Shown: piece by piece, positions 57,109 to 64,000 of the stretch
How the letters are laid out: the number at the start of each line of letters is the position of its first letter
Position numbering within the stretch: the stretch's first letter is position 1
Source: RHKX01 sp963743875
GTDB lineage: Bacteria > Actinomycetota > Thermoleophilia > Solirubrobacterales > 70-9
Direction of reading: 5' to 3'
DNA: 64,000 nucleotides
Assembly: GCA_963743875.1 (NCBI GenBank)
Contig: CAVURM010000001.1
Span: 496,001 to 560,000, forward strand
Program-made: the position numbers and the translations under genes
Notes under the pieces: generated by a model
Databases searched by the model: none
What the model was told of the DNA's origin: nothing
Seen by the model: only the letters and a program-made list of their open reading frames with translations

Positions 57109-58770
57109 GGCGGGCAGCGTCGCGCTGACGCGGGTGCCGCCCGCCTCCGGAGCGCTGATGACCAGCGTCCCGCCCGCCATCTCGATGCGCTCACGCATTC
57201 CCAGCAGTCCGAAGCCCTTCCCGTCGCCACGATCGCCGATTCCTCCCCCGTCGTCTTCGACGGTGATCGCAACCTCGCCCCTCCGCTCTTCGACCATCAC
57301 CCGGGCTCGCGTGGCGTCCGCATGCTTGACGACGTTGTTGAGCGCCTCCTGCACGATCCTGTAGATGGTCGCCTCCAGCTCAGGTGCAGGGCGAGTCGCG
57401 ACCCGTCCCCCCTCGTATGCGAGGTCGAGGTCCAATTCCACGGTAAGTTCACTTCGCGTAATCATCCGATCCACCAGCCCCTCCACGGCAGCGGCGACGC
57501 CGAGGTCATCGAGGGAGGCCGGTCTCAGCTCGGTGATCAGGCCCTGGAGGCCAACGATCACCCGCGCAAGCTGATCGTTGGCGCGGCCCAGCGCGGCGCG
57601 AGCTGCCTCCTCGTGGTCGACCTGCAGGGCGCTCTCGAGCATCACGTTCAAGGCGCCCAGCTCCTGCAGGGTCTCGTCGTGGAGCTCGCGCGCCCAGCGC
57701 CGCCGCTCACGCTCCGACGATGCAATCGACAGCCTCAGCTTTTCGTCCTCGATCGATCTCGTCGCATGAATGGATGTCGAGGCGCTCGTCGCAAAGGACT
57801 CCAGCGCAAGCACATCGTCGGCGCCGAATGCAAAGCCGAACTCGAGACGATGGAAGACCGCGAGCACCCCGAGATCGACCCCCCTCGACGTGAGTGGTAC
57901 GAGCAGCCCCGAGTTCGCTTCGACCCCCAGCGACTTGAAATGCTCTATCTCGGGTCCTGAGATGGCCTGGCTGCGCCGAGCACGGATCGCGTCACGGACC
58001 GGTGATACCTGCGGGCCGAGCACTGTGCCGAGCAGGTCGTGAGCGACGTCGCCGGCCGCCTCCTCCACCCTGAGTTCGTCGTCCTGAAGCAGGAAGACGA
58101 TGCAGCTGCTTCCGTCGACGAGCGCCCGTCCACGCTTGACCACGAGCTCGAGAACGCGCCGTAGATCGGTCTCCCCACCGACCTCCCTGTTGAGCGCGAC
58201 CGTTGCCTCGAGACCCCTGACCGCCCGCTCGAGTTCCTCCTGGCGCCGCCGACTCGTCTCGTGGGCGCGTGCGTTGTCGATCGCGATCGCCGCCCACTCC
58301 GACAACACGCCGAGGAGATGCTCGTCCTCCTCGTCGAATGGGATCGACCCACTCTTTTCCGTCAGGTAGAGGTTGCCGAAGACCTCCCCCCTGATTCTCA
58401 CGGGAACCCCCAGGAAGGTCGACATCCTCGGGTGTTCGGCGGGAAAGCCATAGGAATGAGGGTGGTCGCTTATCCGGTCCAGACGCAACGGCTTCGGATC
58501 ACGGATCAGCTCGCCGAGGATCCCGTGCCCATGAGGTAGGGGCCCGATTCGCCGGCGCGTTTCATCGTCGATGCCGAGGGTCAGGAAGCGGCCCAGGCCG
58601 CTTTTGGAATCGTCGAGGATTCCGAGCGCGGCGTACTCGGCTCCCGTCAGATCCCTCGCGGCCTCGAGCACCTTCCTGAGAACAACCTCCGGCTCATGGT
58701 GAGCGACCAATCCACGACCAACCTCGAGCAATCGCTCCAGCCGCCGTGCATCGTTGCCGTTCGCGCTCAC
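57097..58770 (-). CDS. DosS/DevS-like sensor histidine kinase (GAF-GAF-HisKA_3-HATPase)
   Basis: 557 aa, no membrane helix. GAF1 about 25-165 (LGRFLTLGIDDETRRRIGPL, MSTFLGVPVRIRGEVFGNLY) is close in pattern to mycobacterial DosS/DosT, whose GAF1 binds heme to sense O2, NO and CO. GAF2 about 200-340, then H-box ELHDETLQELGAL (HisKA_3) and HATPase with EALNNVVKHADA, DDGGGIG and GKGFGLLGMRER. GTG at 58770 has GGGGAG six bases upstream. Heme binding cannot be proven here. The likely partner is the NarL-type regulator at 62.8 kb. Confidence 0.88.
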   Translation of the reverse strand: MSANGNDARRLERLLEVGRGLVAHHEPEVVLRKVLEAARDLTGAEYAALGILDDSKSGLGRFLTLGIDDETRRRIGPLPHGHGILGELIRDPKPLRLDRISDHPHSYGFPAEHPRMSTFLGVPVRIRGEVFGNLYLTEKSGSIPFDEEDEHLLGVLSEWAAIAIDNARAHETSRRRQEELERAVRGLEATVALNREVGGETDLRRVLELVVKRGRALVDGSSCIVFLLQDDELRVEEAAGDVAHDLLGTVLGPQVSPVRDAIRARRSQAISGPEIEHFKSLGVEANSGLLVPLTSRGVDLGVLAVFHRLEFGFAFGADDVLALESFATSASTSIHATRSIEDEKLRLSIASSERERRRWARELHDETLQELGALNVMLESALQVDHEEAARAALGRANDQLARVIVGLQGLITELRPASLDDLGVAAAVEGLVDRMITRSELTVELDLDLAYEGGRVATRPAPELEATIYRIVQEALNNVVKHADATRARVMVEERRGEVAITVEDDGGGIGDRGDGKGFGLLGMRERIEMAGGTLVISAPEAGGTRVSATLPASRS

Positions 58771-58932
58771 CAGAACTCCCCAGGGCGACTCTACCGTGCC
58801 GGCGACGCCCGAACGAAGCTCCCAGCGGCGGCACTCAGCAGGAACTACCGACCCGATCGCAGACATTTCCCGGATGGACCGGACGGTCAGTGCTCGTACG
58901 TTGAGCGTGTACCGGACCGATCAGGAGACTTC

Positions 58933-59874
58933 ATGGAACGCAAGATAATCATCGGCTACCACCCCGAGCACGGTGGGCTCGATGCCGTTCAGCTCGGTCT
59001 GCTCTTCGCTAAGACGTTGTCGGCGAAGCCGATCGTCGTTACCGCTCTGCCGTGGCCCGACTACCTGGCCCCACCGAAGGAGCTGCAGAAGCAGCTCGAC
59101 GCCGATATGGCGCCGGAGTTTTCGGCGTTGAGCGACCGTTTCCCCGATCTCGATGCCGAGACTCGTGCGATGGCTTGTCGGTCGGGCGCTCGCGCGCTGC
59201 ACGAGGTGGCTGATTCCGAGGAGGCGGAGCTGATCGTGATCGGCTCCAGCCACCGCGGCCCGATCGGACGAACGTTCGTCGCAGGCGTCGGCGAATCGCT
59301 GATGCACGGAGCACCGTGCGCACTCACTATCGCGCCCAGGGGCTACGCCGAACGCGACCAGCTTCGCTGCGAGCGGATCGCGGTCGCCTTCGACGGCTCG
59401 CCCGAGTCGTGGTCGGCCCTCGAGACTGCAATTGCACTCACGGAACGAGTTGGGGGGAGCCTGACGATCCTCACCGTGGCCGACTACCTCAGCTACGGCT
59501 ACACGACCACCTGGACGATCCTCACCGCCGGAGAGCTCGAGGACGCTGAGCGGCGCGAGAAGCGCCGGCTCCTCGAAACGGCCCTCGGCCGGGTTCCCGA
59601 CGACCTGCCCTCCAACGGCAGGGTCCTGGTCGGGAGCGCTGGGGTCACGCTTGCCGAAGCAAGCGCGGAGTTCGACCTGATCGTCTCCGGATCGCGTGGC
59701 TACGGTCCTCTGCGCAGAACCCTTCTGGGAAGCACGACGCGCACGCTGATCGCAGGCTCCAACTGCCCCGTGCTGGTCCTACCTCGCGCCGTCGGGGCGG
59801 ACCCACTTGGCATTCGCAACCATCGCCCCTCCTCCGGGGTTGGGGCAAAGGATACGGCGACAGGGAGTCGATGA
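58933..59874 (+). CDS. Tandem universal stress protein (UspA x2)
   Basis: 313 aa. First fold starts RKIIIGYHPEHGGLDAVQLG and has LIVIGSSHRGPIGRTFVAGV; second starts RIAVAFDGSPESWSALETAI with LIVSGSRGYGPLRRTLLGST. ATG at 58933 with CAGGAGA upstream. Divergent from the DosS-like kinase across 162 bases in which no clear DosR-type box was found. A Ser/Gly tail follows the last strand. Confidence 0.9.
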   Translation: MERKIIIGYHPEHGGLDAVQLGLLFAKTLSAKPIVVTALPWPDYLAPPKELQKQLDADMAPEFSALSDRFPDLDAETRAMACRSGARALHEVADSEEAELIVIGSSHRGPIGRTFVAGVGESLMHGAPCALTIAPRGYAERDQLRCERIAVAFDGSPESWSALETAIALTERVGGSLTILTVADYLSYGYTTTWTILTAGELEDAERREKRRLLETALGRVPDDLPSNGRVLVGSAGVTLAEASAEFDLIVSGSRGYGPLRRTLLGSTTRTLIAGSNCPVLVLPRAVGADPLGIRNHRPSSGVGAKDTATGSR

Positions 59875-59881
59875 CCCACTC

Positions 59882-61309
59882 CTACCGCTCGTCCTGGCCT
59901 TCCACCTCCAGCCGCCAATCGTTCCGCTTCTCGACGTAGTCGGCGGGAAGCGTCACATTGAGGCGCTCGGCGATCTCGAGCCACCTCAATGCCCCCTTCA
60001 AATCCCCCTGGTTTGCGTCGAGATTCGCGAAGTCGAGTGAGAGTTCGAGTGCGGCGCGATGCTCCGCCTCGCTGTTGCCCTCCGAGGTGGGCGTCAGATC
60101 CTCGGTCAGACCGATCGGATCCCTGGGCTCTCCACCCCCCCACTCGCGTGCGAGATAGGGAGAGAGCCGGGGCCCGGCAACCTTGACCGGCGGCCACCAC
60201 AGCGGGCTCGTCGAAAGCGTAGCTTCGGCTAGCTCGTGGGGGTCGGCGCGAAGGAACTGCGGCTCCCCACCCGTCAACAGCGCGGCGCGGATCACCGGCC
60301 GGAAGGGTTTCTGTTCGACATCGACACCCGCGGCGGCCGCGATCCCCGCGGCTGCGACCTCTGCCTGTTGAGCGGCCAGTCCACCCTGCTTGATCGGAAA
60401 CCAACTCGCGTCGCCGGCGACCCAGACGGATCGGAGTCCATCGACCCGCATCTCAGGATCGCAGCCGATGAACCCACCCCGGCCCTGCGGCAGTCCGGGA
60501 ATATCTGGCACCTCGAGGCCGGGGAGCGTGATCACATCGTCGGCCTCGAAAGCGTGGCCGTCCTCGCAGACGAGCTCGCCGTCACCGAAGCGGATCGGTG
60601 GCCGACCCGTCTTCAGCTCGATCCCGGCGTCTTCGAGCAGGCTCGCGATTCGCTTGCTCGGCGCCCGCCCGAAGATCTCGAGCGGGCTCTTCGCAGCGGT
60701 CACGATGGACAGCGACACGGGCCGCGACACCCGCCCGCCAAGCCACTCGGACGTCAGAAAGGCGAGCTCCAGAAGAGGCAACGGCCAGCGGATCTGCTCC
60801 GGCAACGCGAAGACGATTCGATCCTTCTCACCGACCTCGATCTCGCCGAGAAGCCCCTGGAGCCATTCGACGTCCTGGTAGCCCCGAAAGGCGTGGGCGC
60901 CGGGAAGGATCCCCGCGCGGCGCACACCGATCGTCACCAACAGCGCGTCGTAGAAGACCTCCTCGCACGAGGCCGTGAGGATCCGCTGTCGCTCGCCCCA
61001 GATCTCGGCGAGCGAGTCACGACGGAGCTCGACGTTCTGGCGCTCGCAGAAATCGGCGAGGTCGATCGCGTGAGCCTCGCCGCCCTCGAACGGTTTCGCG
61101 ACCGAGAGAGCCTGGAGGCTGAAGCTCTCGTTGGGGGCGATCACCTCGACCTCGATCGCCTCGGCCCCGATCTCGCGCAGGGCCAGTACCGCCTCGAGCG
61201 CGGCGACACCCCCGCCGACGATCACGACCTTGAAGCGGCCATCGGCAGCCCCGCCCGACGGCATCGGGCGAGCTTCCGACTCCCGCTCGGCGGCAGCGTT
61301 GACGCTCAA
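59882..61309 (-). CDS. FAD-dependent oxidoreductase (NDH-2 / sulfide-quinone-reductase-like)
   Basis: 475 aa. FAD fold VVIVGGGVAALEAVLALREI near residue 28, VTIGVRR, and second FAD contact GLRSVWVAGDASWFPIKQGG near 315; NAD-binding segment is degenerate. No redox CxxC is seen. Type-II NADH dehydrogenase or SQR both remain possible. The tail EHRAALELSLDFANLDANQG is an unusual helical extension of about 80 residues. Start TTG 61309 or ATG 61264. In a respiratory-stress neighbourhood with cydAB. Confidence 0.8.
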   Translation of the reverse strand: MSVNAAAERESEARPMPSGGAADGRFKVVIVGGGVAALEAVLALREIGAEAIEVEVIAPNESFSLQALSVAKPFEGGEAHAIDLADFCERQNVELRRDSLAEIWGERQRILTASCEEVFYDALLVTIGVRRAGILPGAHAFRGYQDVEWLQGLLGEIEVGEKDRIVFALPEQIRWPLPLLELAFLTSEWLGGRVSRPVSLSIVTAAKSPLEIFGRAPSKRIASLLEDAGIELKTGRPPIRFGDGELVCEDGHAFEADDVITLPGLEVPDIPGLPQGRGGFIGCDPEMRVDGLRSVWVAGDASWFPIKQGGLAAQQAEVAAAGIAAAAGVDVEQKPFRPVIRAALLTGGEPQFLRADPHELAEATLSTSPLWWPPVKVAGPRLSPYLAREWGGGEPRDPIGLTEDLTPTSEGNSEAEHRAALELSLDFANLDANQGDLKGALRWLEIAERLNVTLPADYVEKRNDWRLEVEGQDER

Positions 61310-61354
61310 GGCCGCAACCCGAAAGGCGAACGGGAGGCAAGTCGCTCTATACCT

Positions 61355-61781
61355 CTACCTGGCAGCGGGGATTACCAATACGGGTCGCTTGGCGATGTGC
61401 AGCAGGCGATCGGGGACGCTGCCGAGCAACAGCCCCGCGATTCCGGACCTGCCCTTGGCGCCCACGACGATCACATCGGCGCCGGCCGCTTCGGCGATGT
61501 CCTCGATCGAATGGGCCGGGCCCCCGAGCACGACCGAGGCGCTCTCGACCCTCGCGTCGACGCCATCGGCGGTGATGTCCTCCGCCTCGTTTGGAAATGG
61601 CAGCCTTGACCTCGTCCTCGTCCGCGCGGAGGGAAGGCATGTCGCCCTTCGCCGCGATCCGCTCGTCGACATGTGCCACGACGATGCTCCCGCCGCTCAA
61701 CCGGGCGAGCGCAACCGCCGCCGGAATCGCTGCACTCGCACTATCCGAGCCGTCCAGCCCGATCACGATTGTCTTGAACAC
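61355..61781 (-). pseudogene. Universal stress protein (single UspA), frameshifted
   Basis: GTG at 61781 (AAAGGAG upstream) starts VFKTIVIGLDGSDSASAAIP; after DEVKAAIS the frame breaks, and the next frame gives NEAEDITADGVDARVESASV, DVIVVGAKGRSGIAGLLLGS and VPDRLLHIAKRPVLVIPAAR, the complete second half. Removing one T of the TTT at 61590-61592 restores 141 aa. First of a run of breaks up to the right edge of the window. Confidence 0.85.
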
Positions 61782-61915
61782 CTGATCTCCTTTGGGTCGA
61801 TTCCGAGCGAGCATGCCACGACTTAGGTCGCCCGTAGAGTCGAACATATACGGCGGCGCGCCTGCCTTGCATCCGTCCGCACTACTGAGGACACGATCAG
61901 GAAGCCTCCGATGGC

Positions 61916-62638
61916 TCAAACACTGAGAATGACGCTGATCACCGACATGAACAGAACGCCGCCGAATCACGCCCAGCCAACCCCGGCCTGCGTCCTCGTT
62001 GATCGCGTCGGGCAACAGTTGCCTGAACGACGAGGGCGAGCATCGCGCCGGCAGCGAAACCGAACGAGAGCGGCAGAAGCGCCTCGACGCGCTCGACGAA
62101 CAGGTACGCGATCACCGCCCCGATGGGCTGCGGCGAGCTGGACATCACTGCCGCCCAGAACTGCTCGGTGCCGCTGCGCCCATCGATCGACATCGGGATC
62201 GCGACGCTCGTCCCCTCGGGGATGTTCTGGATCGCGATCGCGATGACCACGAACAGCCCCAGTCCCGCGGTCGAGGACGCGTAGGCCGTCCCGATTGCAA
62301 ATCCCTCCGGCAGGCTGTGGGCGAAGAGCACCACGAAGACCAGGACCGACGTCGTGGTTCCGCTGATTCCGGCCTCGCCCCGATCGCGTAGCCAGCGCCG
62401 CAGGAGAACCAGGAGGGCGACGCCCACGACCACTCCACACAGCACCTCCAACGTCGGCCCCTCACGCAGTCCGGGCAGCAGCAGGCCGATGATCGCCGCA
62501 ACCGTCATCACCCCCGCCGCGAATCCGACCATGGCAGCGCGCAAGCCCCGCACCTGGAACCCCGAGGGCGAACACGGGGATCGCCCCGACCCCGCTCGCG
62601 ACTGCGGTGAGGGTCGCGACGAAGATCAGTTCGAGCAC
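61916..62638 (-). pseudogene. ZIP-family metal transporter, three one-base insertions
   Basis: Restored product about 239 aa with GTG at 62638. VLELIFVATLTAVASGVGAI, then (after dropping one C of the run at 62560-62563) VRGLRAAMVGFAAGVMTVAA, the metal motifs FAHSLPEGFAIG and IAIQNIPEGTSVAIPM, and (after dropping 62021) VVQELLPDAINEDAG, and (after 61964) GVLFMSVISVILSV-TGA at 61916. Zn/Fe import or export by family. Every break is a single extra base. Confidence 0.82.
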
Positions 62639-62831
62639 CCGTCCTTCTTAGTGCAACGGGGGCTCGAGCTGCGTCCGTGTTCAGTACCGATGGTCTGAGG
62701 CGAGAATCCCCGATGCGCTCGGGACCACCGGGGGCGAACCTACCCTCGAGGACAGGAATCAAGGGGATCCCGGAGGTGCGAATGGTCGAGACGATTTCGG
62801 AGGGACCGAGGAACGCAGTCCCGCAGCCGAT

Positions 62832-62837
62832 TAGGCT
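62832..62837 (+). promoter_or_regulatory. Leaderless -10 box of the response regulator
   Basis: TAGGCT, six bases, GTG at 62844. Supports that start even though the frame breaks nine codons later. Confidence 0.45.
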
Positions 62838-62843
62838 CGTGGC

Positions 62844-63503
62844 GTGAGCGACTCGGCGACCGAGTACGCTCGACGCGATCTCGATCGTCCTCGCGGACGA
62901 TCACGAGATCGTTCGCAGCGGGATTCGGATGGTGCTCGAAGCCCAGCCGGACATGACCGTCGTCGCCGAGGCCGGTGACGGCGACGACGCCGTCCGGTAC
63001 GCCCTCGGTCACAAGCCGACGATCCTCGTGCTCGATCTCAACATGCCCAACGTCTCCGGGCTCGATTCGATCCCCCGCATCCAGGAGGCCTCCCCCGACA
63101 CGGCGATCATCGTCTTGACGATGCAGGCCGAGCCCGCCTTCGCGCGACAGGCGCTCCAGACCGGAGCCAAGGGCTACGTCGTCAAGCAGTCCGCCGCGAG
63201 CGAGCTCGTCGGCGCGATCAGGGCCGTGATCGCAGGCGACACCTACATCAACCCGAGCCTCGGAGCGCGCCTTGCAGCCGAGCCGCCGCCGAGCGGGCCC
63301 GCCCGACGACCTGACCCCTCGAGAGACGGAGATCCTCGGCCTGCTCGCCCTCGGCTACACGAACCCCGAGATCGCCGACCGGCTCGTCCTCAGCGTCCGG
63401 ACCGTCGAGACGCATCGCGCCAACGTCCAGCGCAAGATCGAGCGCCTCGACCCGGGCGGAACTGGTCGCCTACGCCGTCGACAACGAGCTGATGCCGAGC
63501 TAG
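62844..63503 (+). pseudogene. NarL/DosR-type response regulator, three one-base insertions
   Basis: Restored product about 218 aa. After removing a base at 62871 the receiver reads ISIVLADDHEIVRSGIRMVL with phospho-Asp in VLDLNMPNVSG and switch residues IIVLTMQ and GYVVKQS. After removing one C of 63302-63304 the LuxR HTH appears (LTPRETEILGLLALGYTNPE, VRTVETHRANVQRK); after one C of 63451-63453 it ends AELVAYAVDNELMPS-TAG. Likely partner of the DosS-like kinase at 58.8 kb. Confidence 0.85.
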
Positions 63504-63539
63504 ACCCGGGCTTCGCACCGCTCCGCTACGGTCCCGCGC

Positions 63540-64000
63540 ATGCCGCAGCCGGCGTTCTTCACGACAGGGGACGGAACGAAGCTCGCCGCCGACCATCTGC
63601 CGGCGACGGGCCGACCGTCGTCCTGCTGCACGCCGGCGTGGCCGACCGTCGTTCGTGGAGCGACGGTGGCCGCCGATCTCCACGGCCGGGGTGCCGAAGT
63701 CGTCGCCTACGATCGGCGCGGCTTCGGCGAGACGCCCGGGTCCGAATCTCCGTTCGACCACGTCGACGACCTTCTCGCCGTACTCGAGGCCGCGACCGAT
63801 GCACCGGCCTGGCTGGTCGGCAACTCCCAGGGCGGGTTGATCGCGCTCGATCTGGCGTTACACAGCCCCGAACGCGTCGCCGGCCTGGTGTTGCTGGCGC
63901 CCGCCATCAGCGGTGCCCCCGAGGAAGAGGACGAGGATCTGGATCCGACGCACCCTGCAGCTCGCCCAGGACATCGAGCTCGCCGAGGCATCGGGAGATC
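63540..64000 (+). pseudogene. Alpha/beta-hydrolase, partial and frameshifted
   Basis: ATG at 63540 starts QPAFFTTGDGTKLAADHL. With one base added near 63600, one removed at 63665/63666 and one at 63953-63955, the family reads GPTVVLLHAGVADRRSWSD, HGRGAEVVAYDRRGFGETPG, nucleophile elbow VGNSQGGLIALDL, GLVLLAPAISGAP and LQLAQDIELAEASGD. Runs off the right edge. Function beyond alpha/beta-hydrolase cannot be given. Confidence 0.75.

Noticed and set aside
58771..58932. DosR box upstream of the second tandem usp gene
   Set aside because: Only scattered matches to GGGAC-type half-sites; no symmetric pair at the right spacing.
62713..62847. 44-codon frame before the response regulator
   Set aside because: Starts are not preceded by a convincing signal and the frame overlaps the regulator's -10 box and start.

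Overview
The window is high-G+C DNA (about two-thirds G+C by eye), tightly packed, with frequent GTG and TTG starts. Stop and start codons often share bases (ATGA, GTGA, TTGA). Gene content points to an actinobacterium: SepF-type division genes, fused SecD-SecF, bifunctional Rel, PdxS/PdxT, DosS-like histidine kinase, and secreted proteins with cysteine-paired C-terminal repeat domains. The last trait makes Thermoleophilia/Solirubrobacterales my best guess, but no rRNA or tRNA is present to settle it. Many first genes have a TANNNT -10 box only 6-7 bases before the start codon, which suggests leaderless mRNAs.

Layout. 0-8.7 kb (minus): a core block rpsB-tsf-pyrH-frr, then rluD-like, lspA, yggT, proC, sepF, yggS, pgeF and a CCA-adding-type nucleotidyltransferase. 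8.7-18.9 kb: a PQQ-type beta-propeller, a repeat-rich decayed segment with sulfatase remnants, a secreted sulfatase, an operon of a large secreted hydrolase plus a second sulfatase, lipoproteins and a TMEM175-like channel. 19.1-24.3 kb: a GroES domain with a zinc ribbon, a GT4 glycosyltransferase, sugar-nucleotide genes, and a MoaD/ThiS-like sulfur carrier with a threonine-synthase-like enzyme under an S-box (SAM-I) riboswitch. 24.3-42.4 kb: corA, MOSC, SDR, two HIT proteins, phosphohexomutase, lipid kinase, rel, recJ, secDF, ruvBAC, yebC. 42.4-57 kb: a second repeat block, M29 peptidase, pdxTS, RpiR regulator, M3 peptidase (frameshifted), sugar MFS, carotenoid oxygenase, secreted esterase, UspA, cydAB. 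57-64 kb: DosS-like kinase, tandem UspA, NDH-2-like flavoprotein, and then UspA, ZIP transporter, NarL/DosR-like regulator and hydrolase, all broken by one-base indels.

Main points. (1) The SAM riboswitch, threonine-synthase-like gene and sulfur carrier together suggest a protein-thiocarboxylate route to homocysteine/methionine rather than ordinary threonine synthesis; this is inference. (2) A 240-bp repeat occurs as an inverted pair 32 kb apart and overlaps a 76-bp element with terminal inverted repeats that has a third copy at 30.6 kb; one copy ends a sulfatase remnant. (3) The last 2.4 kb has about ten single-base indels that restore intact protein families when undone, so it looks like low-accuracy sequence; isolated frameshifts also affect the rpsB tail, an M3 peptidase and a small membrane protein. 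(4) The 53.5-63.5 kb stress/respiration genes resemble a Dos-type low-oxygen set.
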